Shown here piece by piece: positions 44,209 to 53,144 of a stretch of 64,000 bases of DNA. The notes beneath the pieces are model-generated. The model saw only the letters and a list, made by a program, of their open reading frames with translations. It was not told the origin of the DNA and did no database searches. Source of the DNA: JAPOUP01 sp965203605 (GTDB lineage Bacteria; Pseudomonadota; Alphaproteobacteria; Rhodobacterales; Rhodobacteraceae). A program made the position numbers and the translations under genes. Positions within the stretch are counted from its first letter, which is position 1, and each line of letters opens with the position of its first letter. The stretch lies in assembly GCA_965203605.1 (NCBI GenBank), contig OZ241902.1, positions 2,108,001 through 2,172,000 on the forward strand. The letters are read 5' to 3'.

Positions 44209-44636
44209 CGTCCGCCATTTCTAGAAAATGCTCCCGAAGCATGTCATTTGAAATCACGGCGTTTCCGCCTCCTTCATGCCAGGTCCGATACCAGGGGGAA
44301 CTAGGTTGATGCGTCAGCGCGGACAGTTGCACGCCGGAAAATTCACCATACGCTTCCAGAACCTGACCGGCCAGATTGGCCTCGAGCTTGTCGAAACCCG
44401 ATGTCGGGTCGCCAAAAAGGACTTTGGATCCGGCGATTTCCATAGATTTTGACACGATGGTAGACGTCCGGAATGACTGGCCCATGTTGCCACGCCTCCA
44501 CCGGTTGGTAGAAGAAGGCCCTACCATACAGCCCGAGCATCCAGCCGTGACAAAGATACGTTAGCTTGATGATGGCCAACGGCGTGAAACCACGCTCCGG
44601 CATCTGCAATCCTCGGCGAATCAGGTAATTCGCCAC
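44198..44636 (-). pseudogene. Panacea (DUF4065/SocA-like) domain protein, frameshifted
   Basis: The Panacea domain serves as antitoxin in many toxin-antitoxin pairs. The first frame reads MANYLIRRGLQMPERGFTPL, AIIKLTYLCHGWMLGLYG and VEAWQHGPVIPDVYHRVKIY. The second frame continues GDPTSGFDKLEANLAGQVLE, AYGEFSGVQLSALTHQPSSPW and a C-terminal ISNDMLREHFLEM. The two join if one base is removed from the five-T run (plus-strand A run at 44414-44418), giving about 145 residues, the usual length. It is either a real inactivation or a base-calling error. The downstream partner gene carries an independent nonsense codon, favouring true decay. Confidence 0.78.
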
Positions 44637-44765
44637 GCCTCGCGTCGTGATTTGATGTCTCCCATTTCATGAACCAAGGATTACTCACATTACGACATCT
44701 TACAAGATTCTGTGATCGCCAGCCGGGAATTCGGAAGCTTTCGGCGCACATGCGCTGATTTCTGG

Positions 44766-44800
44766 CCCCGTTCCACCCTGAAGTGCAATATCCTGGGCGG
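44766..44800 (+). repeat. IS30-like end motif, copy 3
   Basis: TTCCACCCTGAAGTGCAATA matches the reverse complement of the copy beside the IS30 remnant almost base for base over 18 positions. It lies between the prmA stop and the Panacea start. Confidence 0.5.
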
Positions 44801-44873
44801 TGTTGACCTGTTCCTCCGGCGCGTGATCTTGCGACTCGGTAAGGAGCGCTCGGAATCTCGCGATCGCGGGAGA

Positions 44874-45776
44874 TCAACCTAAACTGCTCTGGCCAACCCG
44901 CTCCAAGCATACAGTCAGTGTTGTCCAACCAGCAATCGAATCCCGGTATACCTCTCCAAACCCCAACGCTTCATAGACCCCCCGCACTTCCTGTACCTGA
45001 GCATCCAGTAGACCCGAAAGAACCACATGACCTCCGTGAACGGACACCCTGGCAATCGAAGGGGCAAGGTGAATGAGCGGATCCTTGAGTATGTTTGCGA
45101 AGACGAGATCATAAGGTGCCCGGTCGATGATTTCGGGATGGTCAAGGCCGGTCGCCTGGACGCAGTGGATCCGCTCCTGAAGCCCGTTCACCCGAATGTT
45201 TGTCCTTGCCACCTCGACCGCCACCTCATCATTGTCGCTGGCAATCGGGTCGACAGGCCAAGCGAGCGCCGCAGCCATTGCCAGAACAGCGGTTCCGCAA
45301 CCGAGATCCATCACGCCGTTGGGGCAGACTCCAGTATTTTCGAGCCTTTCCAACGCAAGCAGGCAACCAAGTGTCGTGCCGTGATGTCCGGTGCCAAACG
45401 CCGTCGCTGCCTCCACCAATAGCGCGGCCCTGCCCTCTGGAACCCTGTCGGCATCGTGGCTCCCATGAATGAAGAACCGTCCTGCCTCGACCGGCGGAAG
45501 CTCCCGCTGCACCTTGGTCACCCAGTCTGTTTCAGGCAATTCGGAAACCAGGAATGGACGGGAGCCGAAGCTCACTTCAAGCAAAGCGATCCCAGCCTTA
45601 TCCGGCCGACCTGAAAAGTAACCGGCAACCTCCCACAGTCCAGAACCATCCTCGATTTCGAGAATGCCCACGCCCTGTGGCCCAGGAGCCAGACGTTCCA
45701 TCGCTTCCGCCAGGGCTTCGGCAGCCCTTCGGCTGTCAACGACAGTCCACGCCAAATACGTGGTCTGCCCCGCCAT
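44874..45776 (-). CDS. prmA: ribosomal protein L11 methyltransferase PrmA
   Basis: PrmA trimethylates ribosomal protein L11. The 300-residue protein has an N-terminal substrate-recruitment domain, the SAM-binding motif VMDLGCGTAVLAMAAALAWP, acidic SDNDEVAVEVARTNIRVNG, and the catalytic-region PYDLVFANILKDPLIHLAPS. AFGTGHHGTTLGCL is a family signature. It is the usual length and has an ATG start. It follows msrA with 24 bp between them, on the same strand. Confidence 0.93.
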   Translation of the reverse strand: MAGQTTYLAWTVVDSRRAAEALAEAMERLAPGPQGVGILEIEDGSGLWEVAGYFSGRPDKAGIALLEVSFGSRPFLVSELPETDWVTKVQRELPPVEAGRFFIHGSHDADRVPEGRAALLVEAATAFGTGHHGTTLGCLLALERLENTGVCPNGVMDLGCGTAVLAMAAALAWPVDPIASDNDEVAVEVARTNIRVNGLQERIHCVQATGLDHPEIIDRAPYDLVFANILKDPLIHLAPSIARVSVHGGHVVLSGLLDAQVQEVRGVYEALGFGEVYRDSIAGWTTLTVCLERVGQSSLG

Positions 45777-45800
45777 CCGCCTATGTCGTCCCAGTATCGT

Positions 45801-46478
45801 TCAGGCACTCGCGGAACTGATCTGGCCTTCCTCCCCGACACCGATCGGACAGGCCACGCCGGTTCCACCAACCCCACAGTATCCTCCGGCGTTCTTCGCC
45901 AGGTATTGCTGGTGGTAGTCCTCCGCAAAGTAGAATTTCGGTGCCTCGACAATTTCTGTCGTGACGGGACCATACCCGGCGGCAGTCAAACGACGCTCAT
46001 ATTCTGCCTTTGTCTTCTCCGCCTCTATCTTCTGAGTCTCCGAGCACCAGTAAATTCCCGACCTGTATTGTGTCCCCCTGTCGTGGCCCTGACGCATTCC
46101 CTGCGTGGGGTCGTGTCCTTCCCAGAACACGCGCAGAAGTTCCATGTAGCTCACTTCTTCGGGATCGAAGATGACACGCACGACCTCAGTATGGCCTGTC
46201 TGGCCCGTACACACCTCGTTGTAGGTTGGGTTCGGTGTGAACCCACCAGCATAGCCGACCATGGTCAGCCAGACACCGGGCAGGTTCCAGAACATGCGTT
46301 CAACACCCCAGAAACATCCCATACCAAACATCGCGCTTTCAAAGCCTTCCGGTACAGCTGAGTTCAACGGCAGACCGCTCACGAAATGCATCTTCGCTGT
46401 TGGAATCGGTTCCGACCTGCCGGCCAAGGCATCAGCTGCGCAGACCATCTCACTCATTTTTCGCTTGAACATGAACAT
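45801..46478 (-). CDS. msrA: peptide methionine sulfoxide reductase MsrA
   Basis: MsrA reduces the S-form of methionine sulfoxide in damaged proteins. From ATG 46478 (MFMFKRKMSEMVCAADALAG) the 225-residue protein has the catalytic motif FGMGCFWGVE. VGYAGGFTPNPTYNEVCTGQ and GHTEVVRVIFDPEEVSY are family signatures. Resolving Cys candidates are in NAGGYCGVGGTGVACPIG near the C-terminus. A start 15 codons upstream is possible but lacks family support. Confidence 0.94.
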   Translation of the reverse strand: MFMFKRKMSEMVCAADALAGRSEPIPTAKMHFVSGLPLNSAVPEGFESAMFGMGCFWGVERMFWNLPGVWLTMVGYAGGFTPNPTYNEVCTGQTGHTEVVRVIFDPEEVSYMELLRVFWEGHDPTQGMRQGHDRGTQYRSGIYWCSETQKIEAEKTKAEYERRLTAAGYGPVTTEIVEAPKFYFAEDYHQQYLAKNAGGYCGVGGTGVACPIGVGEEGQISSASA

Positions 46479-46533
46479 TCGCTCATTTCCTGTTTCTTCA
46501 GTGGGTGGATGCAGACGCCTCAACAGTGCATTG

Positions 46534-47769
46534 TCATTGAACCGTAGTCGAAAACGCCGGGCGTTGAAACACCGTTTCGTGGCCGGGGACGGGGTGGCGA
46601 GGTATCATCAAAGCCAGCGCCAGGGAGGTTCCGGCCATCGCCGCCGCCAGAACGAAGACGCCACCGGGAGAAACAATCCATAGATAACCAAGCACGGCCG
46701 GGAGGAAAACGGCTGCGATATGGTTGATGGTGAACGCTACAGCCGCGGTGGGCGCAATGTCATGTGGGTCGGCTATCTTCTGGAAATAGGTCTTCAGGGC
46801 GAAAGCCATGGCGAAGAACATGTGATCGAGAACGTAGAGCACCGAAGCCAGCACAACACCCCATCCAAACCAATAGATTCCGCCGTACGCCAGGAACACG
46901 CCAATCAACCCGACATATTCGAGACCCAGGGCCGCACGTTCCCCCCAGGCAGCAACAAAACGTCCCATCAGCGGCGCAAAGATCATGTTGGCCAGATAGT
47001 TGATGAGAAACAGCGCCGTCAGCTCATGCACCTCAAATCCAAATCGTTCGACCATCATGAATGCGGCGAAGACCAGAAATATCTGCCGCCGGGCCCCGGA
47101 CATGAACTGGAGCGCGTAATAGAGCCAGTAGCGTCGGCGCAGGACCATCTTGCGAAGCTGGGGGTTCGGGGCCTCGAAGCGCGGATAGGCGAAGAAGCAG
47201 AAGACCGCAATCGCCACGGTGATCCCACCTGAAACCATGTAAACGAAATTGTAGCTGAGCCCGAATGTCTTCCATGTCACGACCAATAGCCCATAAGCGA
47301 GAAGCGATGCGCCGGAGCTGACGCCGACGATCCATCCCAGTGTTTGGGGAGCCTTCTCACGATCGATCCATTGAAGCTGAAGCGATTGGTTCACGGTTTC
47401 ATAATAGTGAAAGCCAATCGAGGAGATCATCGTAACAGCCAATAGGCCCCCAAAGTTCGGGAACCACGCGGTAACCGCACTTGCCGCGCCAAGCGTCAGC
47501 AGGGAGATGATGCCAAGTGCCTGTTCGCGAATGAATATGATCAGCGCTATGACACCCACCGCGAGGAATCCGGGGATCTCGCGTACCGTGTGCAACCAGC
47601 CGATCTCAACGCCCGTGAATCCTGCCGCCTCAATGACGAAATTGTTCAGCAGCGCGGACCAGGTGGCGAAGGTGATCGGCATTGCGGCTGCCATAAGGAA
47701 CAGCAAGGCAACCGGCCGCCGCCAGAACGGCAGCGAGCCAGACAGTTCGAGTTGCACCACGCGCTCCAT
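46534..47769 (-). CDS. major facilitator superfamily transporter
   Basis: This is a 411-residue integral membrane protein with about 12 hydrophobic segments and a central cytoplasmic loop near residue 200 (YPRFEAPNPQLRKMVLRRRY). The N-terminus RPVALLFLMAAAMPITFATW and the loop WIDREKAPQTLGWIVGVSS are typical of MFS proteins. No substrate can be assigned. It lies 55 bp upstream of the msrA start on the same strand and may share a transcript. Confidence 0.85.
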   Translation of the reverse strand: MERVVQLELSGSLPFWRRPVALLFLMAAAMPITFATWSALLNNFVIEAAGFTGVEIGWLHTVREIPGFLAVGVIALIIFIREQALGIISLLTLGAASAVTAWFPNFGGLLAVTMISSIGFHYYETVNQSLQLQWIDREKAPQTLGWIVGVSSGASLLAYGLLVVTWKTFGLSYNFVYMVSGGITVAIAVFCFFAYPRFEAPNPQLRKMVLRRRYWLYYALQFMSGARRQIFLVFAAFMMVERFGFEVHELTALFLINYLANMIFAPLMGRFVAAWGERAALGLEYVGLIGVFLAYGGIYWFGWGVVLASVLYVLDHMFFAMAFALKTYFQKIADPHDIAPTAAVAFTINHIAAVFLPAVLGYLWIVSPGGVFVLAAAMAGTSLALALMIPRHPVPGHETVFQRPAFSTTVQ

Positions 47770-48144
47770 GACTTTCCTTTACGCCCGACTGAGACCAATC
47801 TCGACCCGAAATCGAATTTCATCGAACCGGCGTGAACCTACTGGCTAACCTGTTCGGGAAAGCCGGAACGTTCCCGAGGCAAGTCAGGCACGCACTCTCA
47901 CCAGAAAGCGCAATCCCGTATCTCTTGGCTCAGGTTTCCGCCGCATGGTGCGGTGGCAAAGGTTCCGGGATCCAGTCAATTGATGGAGCATCCCGCACAT
48001 GCCTGATCGGTCCAAACTTCCGACTGCGTTATTGTCCGATCGGATTCGGCTGGCAATATCGACGTCTTCAACTGCAGTGATTGGACAAATCCCGCTGTCT
48101 GGCCACGCAGTAACGGGTGCATACAGATGTCGCTTGGGTCGCCG
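47770..48144. other. 375 bp without a recognisable gene
   Basis: This lies between the MFS transporter and the hisH stop. It must include the promoter for the MFS gene. No repeat, hairpin with T-run or gene remnant was recognised. Confidence 0.4.
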
Positions 48145-48783
48145 TCAGGGCGACCACGTCAGGAAATTTCCGATTAGCCGGAGACCCGCAGACTGGCTCT
48201 TCTCCGGATGAAACTGGGTACCGAAAATGTTGTCACGGCCGACGATTGCCGTGATCTCGTCACCATAATCGCAAAATGCTAGTCGATGGTCCGGATCGGA
48301 AACCCGAAATTGGTAAGAATGCACAAAGTACGCATGATCCCCGGTATTCACGCCGTCCAGGACTGGATGCGACCCACTGATCACCATGTCATTCCATCCC
48401 ATGTGGGGCACTTTCATTCTGGGTGTCGCCGACTTGATCCGCTCAACGTCCCCAGCAATCCAGTCGAGTCCTGCCACAGTCTCAAACTCATGGCCCCGGG
48501 TTGCCAACATCTGCATCCCAACACAGATGCCAAGGAACGGGTAACCCCGCACAGTTACCCTCTCCTCAAGAGATTCCCGAAGCCCATCAATTGCCATAAG
48601 GGACTTACAGCAGGCTGGAAAAGCGCCGTCGCCCGGCAGGACAATTCGATCGGCCCGCATAACCGAATCCGGATCCGAAATCACGACCACCTTGCCTGCG
48701 TCCTCTTCGCGTGCCATGCGCTGGAACGCCTTTACCGCGGAGTGCAGATTGCCTATGCGATAGTCGATGATCGCTGTAGTCAT
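48145..48783 (-). CDS. hisH: imidazole glycerol phosphate synthase, glutamine amidotransferase subunit
   Basis: HisH supplies ammonia to HisF in histidine synthesis. The 212-residue protein starts MTTAIIDYRIGNLHSAVKAF. It has the nucleophile elbow YPFLGICVGMQMLATRGHEF with catalytic Cys, and the His-Glu pair in GTQFHPEKSQSAGLRLIGNF. PHMGWND is the usual interface segment. hisB lies upstream on the same strand across an unusually long 605-bp gap. hisA and hisF are not in the window on the downstream side. Confidence 0.95.
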   Translation of the reverse strand: MTTAIIDYRIGNLHSAVKAFQRMAREEDAGKVVVISDPDSVMRADRIVLPGDGAFPACCKSLMAIDGLRESLEERVTVRGYPFLGICVGMQMLATRGHEFETVAGLDWIAGDVERIKSATPRMKVPHMGWNDMVISGSHPVLDGVNTGDHAYFVHSYQFRVSDPDHRLAFCDYGDEITAIVGRDNIFGTQFHPEKSQSAGLRLIGNFLTWSP

Positions 48784-49388
48784 TGGAAAGGCTTCCGATT
48801 TGATGCAGCGTAGATGGATAGGGGATCAATCAACAGCATCCAAGCCCCCGCTTCCTGAATCTCAACTGGATGAATCCGTTCTCTGCCGCCGCCGCCGCTC
48901 AAGCTGAAACACCGAACAATGGAAAGGACTTCCCGCATCGCGCCGAAAGGTCACGTCTGGGTTGTCTCATTTCATCCGGCAAGTACGTGGAGTAAACCCG
49001 CCGCTCGATAGGCGATTCCTCATATGCCTGCAACCCGTCAAGATAACTTTGTCCCTTCCACTCGGATCATGGGCGGGCTATGGGACTGCATCCGGCCTGA
49101 ACGCTCCGAAAGCAACCACCCGCGGGAATCGAGGCATCCAAGGTACCAATGGATACGGCGGAACCGCGCCTGCACATGGAAGAGCCAGGAATACGTACCC
49201 CGCACCCAACTTACGGACGAAGCGATGACATCTCCCGAAGAACATGGAGTATCTGTTGCCAAGCTGACCAAGCCGGGGTCGTGCCACAGTCGCTGAACAG
49301 AGGCTCGCTTCGGTCGCCCGCTCTATAGAGTTCCGCATATTGACCCCTCGTGAATACGAAATGGTTGGCAGAGACGGCAATGCTCAGG
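48784..49388. other. 605 bp between hisB and hisH without a recognisable gene
   Basis: Short frames on both strands give translations without family resemblance. Related genomes often carry a small gene or close spacing here, so this may be a decayed gene or an insertion scar, but nothing identifies it. Confidence 0.4.
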
Positions 49389-49976
49389 TCAAAGAGTACC
49401 CTTGGTGGAAGGAATCGCATTTCCGCTGCGTGGATCGGTTTCGACCGCTTCACGCAGGGATCGCGCCACGGCCTTGAACACTGCCTCGGCAATGTGATGG
49501 CTGTTGAATCCACTGAGCGCCTCAACATGAAGCGTAATCCCGCCATGCGTCGACAGAGCCTGGAAGAACTCGCGAACGAGTTCGGTGTTAAACGTACCGA
49601 TCCTGGCTGTCGGCATCGCGACATTCCAGACCAGATATGGTCTTCCTGAACAATCAAGGGCCGCCCTTACCAAGGCATCATCCATCGGGAGCAGGCAGGA
49701 TCCATAACGCCGAATACCGATCTTGTCGCCAAGTGCGGAAACCAACGCCTGCCCCAATGCGATTCCCGTATCCTCGACTGTATGGTGATCATCGATATGA
49801 AGATCTCCCTTGGCGCGGATAGTCATGTCAATCAAGGAATGTCGTGCCAGTTGTTCCAGCATGTGATCAAGGAACCCGACGCCGGTATTGCAGTCGCGCC
49901 GTCCGGAACCATCGAGGTCGATTGTGACGGTGATATCGGTCTCGGCGGTCTGGCGCTCGATAGTGGCTGCACGCAT
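49389..49976 (-). CDS. hisB: imidazoleglycerol-phosphate dehydratase
   Basis: HisB dehydrates imidazoleglycerol phosphate in histidine synthesis. From ATG 49976 (MRAATIERQTAETDITVTID) the 195-residue protein has GVGFLDHMLEQLARHSLIDM and HIDDHHTVEDTGIALGQAL, carrying the first manganese-binding His/Glu set. The second set is in NSHHIAEAVFKAVARSLREA. It is the single-domain type of alphaproteobacteria with no phosphatase fusion. Upstream in-frame codons to 50030 are not conserved-looking. Confidence 0.95.
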   Translation of the reverse strand: MRAATIERQTAETDITVTIDLDGSGRRDCNTGVGFLDHMLEQLARHSLIDMTIRAKGDLHIDDHHTVEDTGIALGQALVSALGDKIGIRRYGSCLLPMDDALVRAALDCSGRPYLVWNVAMPTARIGTFNTELVREFFQALSTHGGITLHVEALSGFNSHHIAEAVFKAVARSLREAVETDPRSGNAIPSTKGTL

Positions 49977-50107
49977 TACGCTCTCCGTTCTTGGCCCAAG
50001 CCTTATAGGTGGTGCATGTATCCATTCCAAGATTCCGCGTCGATGGGGAATTCGGGTTTGCCCAAGCCGCTGAGAATCGGCAATGTCAACTTCAAAGGAG
50101 ATTCGCC

Positions 50108-50347
50108 ATGACCACGCTTGTGTTTGTCCAACTCCGCTGCCGTCCCGGGACCACCTACAGGGTTGCCGAAGAGATCCTGTTACGGGAAATCCACTCTGAG
50201 CTCTATTCGACTAGTGGTGCCTTCGACCTCCTGATCAAGCTCTACGTTCCGGGACAGGAGGATGTGGGCAAGTATATCAATGACCATCTGTTGGATATCG
50301 ACGGCGTCGAGCGGTCACTGACCACCCTGACATTCAAGGCATTTTGA
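50108..50347 (+). CDS. stand-alone RAM/AsnC-ligand-binding domain protein
   Basis: The 79 residues (MTTLVFVQLRCRPGTTYRVA) match only the C-terminal RAM domain of Lrp/AsnC regulators, ending GVERSLTTLTFKAF; there is no HTH. Such proteins bind amino acids or modulate full-length Lrp partners. GGAG upstream of ATG 50108 is a suitable ribosome-binding site. It is divergent from hisB. Confidence 0.8.
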   Translation: MTTLVFVQLRCRPGTTYRVAEEILLREIHSELYSTSGAFDLLIKLYVPGQEDVGKYINDHLLDIDGVERSLTTLTFKAF

Positions 50348-50521
50348 CGGATCCCTCTATCCTGTGGTGTCTTGCTGAGGGCCCAACGATGGGACCCGGG
50401 AGTTGGCCGCGTCTTGGTGGTCCCGTTGCCGACACAAACCAGGGTTCGCGATTTACGCAAAGATCAAGTTTGGACTTTGTGCCTGTTTCCAATGCCGACC
50501 ACAAGGCCAACGGAATTCCTC

Positions 50522-50556
50522 CCCCACTTCCACTCAGAAGTGCAATACCAGTGGCG
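50522..50556 (+). repeat. IS30-like end motif, copy 4
   Basis: CCACTTCCACTCAGAAGTGC is a close relative of the dispersed motif. It ends 36 bp before the TauE gene start. Confidence 0.45.
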
Positions 50557-50591
50557 GTGGTGAGCGGTTTTCCGATCAGGTGGCGAACGTA

Positions 50592-51341
50592 ATGGACCCT
50601 ACACTCTTCATTCTGGCATCCCTTGCCTTTCTGACCGCTGGGGCGATCAAGGGCGCCGCCGGTATGGGGCTTCCAACAACAGCGGTCAGCCTCCTGACGC
50701 TCGCCTTCGACCCCCGAACGGCAATTGCGTTACTACTGATTCCCATGATCGCATCAAACGCTTGGCAGGTCTGGCGTTCCGGCGAAGTGCTACGCGCCTG
50801 CCGGACCTACCTTCCCTTCGCCATCACACTGATGGCTGGAGTGGCAATTACGGTCACCATGGCCAGGAACGCCAGTGACCGCACGCTTCTGGCTACGCTT
50901 GGAGTGGCACTTCTGATCTTCGCAGCCGTCAATGCCAGCCGATGGGCACCATCAATACCAGCGTCTTACGACGCTGCAGCCCAGACGATCACAGGTCTGG
51001 TCGCAGGTATATTGGGTGGCCTTACGTCGGTCTGGGCACCACCAATGGCCATCTACCTTGCGGCACGGCAGGTTGGAAAGCTCGAGTTCGTACGTGCCTG
51101 TGGTCTTCTGATTTTCCTTGGAAGCCTCCCCCTTGCCTTCGGATATCTCCGGCAAGGCTTCCTTACGCCAGGGCTGTTCTGGCTGTCAGTAATGCTGCTT
51201 GTCCCCACGTTTGCGGGTTTCACAATCGGTGAACGGTTTCGGCACCGTCTTTCTGAAGACGGTTTCCGGCGGTTTCTGCTGGTGGTCTTCGCCTTGATGG
51301 GCCTGAACCTGATCCGGCGTGCGGTATTCCAGTCCGGATAG
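50592..51341 (+). CDS. TauE/SafE-family (TSUP) membrane permease
   Basis: This is a 249-residue protein with about eight hydrophobic segments, starting MDPTLFILASLAFLTAGAIK. KGAAGMGLPTTAVSLL and the repeat-like second half (GILGGLTSVWAPPMAIYLAA) are the two conserved loops of the sulfite-exporter TauE/SafE family. It would export sulfite, sulfonates or other organic anions. Upstream codons to 50403 cross the IS30-like motif and are excluded. A sulfite oxidase-like gene lies 5 kb away. Confidence 0.85.
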   Translation: MDPTLFILASLAFLTAGAIKGAAGMGLPTTAVSLLTLAFDPRTAIALLLIPMIASNAWQVWRSGEVLRACRTYLPFAITLMAGVAITVTMARNASDRTLLATLGVALLIFAAVNASRWAPSIPASYDAAAQTITGLVAGILGGLTSVWAPPMAIYLAARQVGKLEFVRACGLLIFLGSLPLAFGYLRQGFLTPGLFWLSVMLLVPTFAGFTIGERFRHRLSEDGFRRFLLVVFALMGLNLIRRAVFQSG

Positions 51342-51679
51342 CGCCTGCCGCTCGATTCCGCCTGCTCGGAGCGGGATTCTTGAGGACCAGCCTCCGACGC
51401 GCTGCTGGAATTTTCCAGGAAACGTGCGCAACCCGACCGCTGCGCAGTCCTTAACGATTAATTGTGTCGTCAATGTCGTCCGTGGAATGTTACACAACGC
51501 AACTGGCAAACAAATGGCCAAGGCACATTGCCTGCCAACAGGATGTGCTATGGGCCGGTCCCTGCCGAAAGCAATCCTCACTTCCATATACCGGCGGGAC
51601 GGCTACATATCCAGATCGACCAACAGAATATGCTCGTTTTCAGGAGGAAGCCACTTGAACACGGATTATTGCAAGAGGT
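51342..51679. other. 338 bp without a recognisable gene
   Basis: Convergent intergenic region between the TauE permease and the ankyrin gene. No terminator with a clear T-run was found. Confidence 0.4.
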
Positions 51680-52621
51680 TCAGAGACCACAAAGAGCTTG
51701 AGCACCAGCAGCCCTAAGCATGCCGATGATGGCACCCCCCGTAATTCGATCCCCACCGAAGTGATGGTAGTAATCACAAGCCACTCGCATGGCTCCTCCG
51801 CCGTGCAAATTCGGATCTGAGCCGACAGCCAAGAGGATCGCTACGGCATCTTTCTGACCAACATGGATGGCTCGCATCAGCGGTGACTCACCGTTAGATC
51901 CATGAGACGTCGTATCACTCGAGCAGTATACATCCATCTCTCCACGGGCATTGATCAAAGATTGTAGGATTTCAGTATGCCCCCCACGGTATTCTTCACG
52001 ACCAGCGACGCCGAATAGCCAGCAAATTGGCCCGGCCTCCTCGCTGAGAATTCTTACTTCTGCACCGCCATCAATTAGGGCAGAGACATAACTTGCGTCT
52101 TTATTGGTCAAGTAGTTGTGAAGCAAGGTTTGTCGACCGTCTCCGATGGTTGCATTGACATTTGCCGGAGCCTTGATGAGCGCCTGAATTGAAACTAATG
52201 GCTTTCTTCCATCAGCGAGGGCTGGATAGCCACCAGCATTCTTTGCGTCGACTTCTGCGCCGGCATCAATTAGTAACTGTACAAGGCTCGGATTCCTGAC
52301 CTTGTGAAGCAAAGTGTCTCCAAGCTCGTCCGAAAGATTCACATTTGCACCAGCGTCCTCGACCAAGAACTTGAAAGGGTCATCCGGAATCCGCTCTCCG
52401 CTGCTGTTATCGACGTAGCCAGCGTGGGCTTCATCTATTTCCGCCAGACGAAACAGCATGGTCCTATATGCAAAGCTGGGCGAGTCGACGTCGACACCGG
52501 ATTCTATGCATCGCTGTATCTCTCTAGTATTTATTCTGTCCATACTCAAACAGCTAGCGCTAACCATTCCGGCACCAACCACCCCAGCGAAGAGCACCGC
52601 TGTCCCCATCAGTTGGTTCAT
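51680..52621 (-). CDS. exported ankyrin-repeat protein
   Basis: From ATG 52621 the 313-residue protein has a signal peptide (MNQLMGTAVLFAGVVGAGMV) and a possible lipidation or disulfide Cys in SASCLSMDR. Ankyrin units follow: GDTLLHKVRNPSLVQLLIDA, GAEVDAKNAGGYPALADGRK, GRQTLLHNYLTNKDASYVSA, and GESPLMRAIHVGQKDAVAIL. Exported ankyrin proteins occur in host-associated bacteria and beside catalases, but no partner is seen here. It is AT-richer than its neighbours, and the copy-5 IS-end motif sits just upstream, so recent acquisition is plausible. Confidence 0.8.
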   Translation of the reverse strand: MNQLMGTAVLFAGVVGAGMVSASCLSMDRINTREIQRCIESGVDVDSPSFAYRTMLFRLAEIDEAHAGYVDNSSGERIPDDPFKFLVEDAGANVNLSDELGDTLLHKVRNPSLVQLLIDAGAEVDAKNAGGYPALADGRKPLVSIQALIKAPANVNATIGDGRQTLLHNYLTNKDASYVSALIDGGAEVRILSEEAGPICWLFGVAGREEYRGGHTEILQSLINARGEMDVYCSSDTTSHGSNGESPLMRAIHVGQKDAVAILLAVGSDPNLHGGGAMRVACDYYHHFGGDRITGGAIIGMLRAAGAQALCGL

Positions 52622-53144
52622 GAGATTTTGCACCTTCTTTCCCCACTTCCATTCCGAATTGCAGCACCGGCCATTCCCGCAGCGAGAGCAGAGCCCAAGC
52701 GGGGGGGATAGTCGGAAGCCCCCGGCCCCCTTTGGGTCATTCGTCCCTGTCGGCTCCGAACTAGCCAACAATGTTGCTCGCGATCCCTTGCGTCCAAAAT
52801 GGGTTCCGGAGACGGTTCCCGCCACTTGGCTGGCACACCGAACCCGAAGAACGAGCTCTCTTTGGACGCGTTGATAACGTCCCCGCCTAGGTCAGGAACT
52901 GAGAGAACCGCGCCTTGAATCTCCCAGCATCCAGACGTGTTTCGGGCATTGTTCATGAGAGAACTCCCCTTTTCAGAGTATTGGCCCCTGACTTTGCCAA
53001 CTCAGATCTCCCAGCTGTCCAAGTCTTCTGTAGATCGTAAAGTCACCGAAGTCGGCGCGACCAGATTTAGTCGAGACCTCCAGGTGGTTCGCCGTTCCGC
53101 CGTAGTCGCGCCCACTAAATGAGCCGCTGACGCGGGGATAGCCG
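52622..53144. other. 523 bp without a recognisable gene
   Basis: It contains the IS30-like motif at 52641-52680 next to the ankyrin start. The rest is not recognisable, and the frames on either strand look random. Confidence 0.4.
52641..52711 (+). repeat. IS30-like end motif, copy 5 (left arm of an imperfect inverted pair)
   Basis: CCACTTCCATTCCGAATTGC is followed by GGCCATTCCCGCAG and GCCCAAGCG. The same succession occurs inverted at 54513-54581, with about three quarters of positions equal by eye. The two arms face each other and enclose the TbpB-like lipoprotein gene. Confidence 0.5.

Noticed and set aside
44198..44636. Two separate small genes instead of one frameshifted Panacea gene
   Set aside because: The two frames together reproduce the start-to-end order of one Panacea domain, and the second piece has no plausible start of its own.
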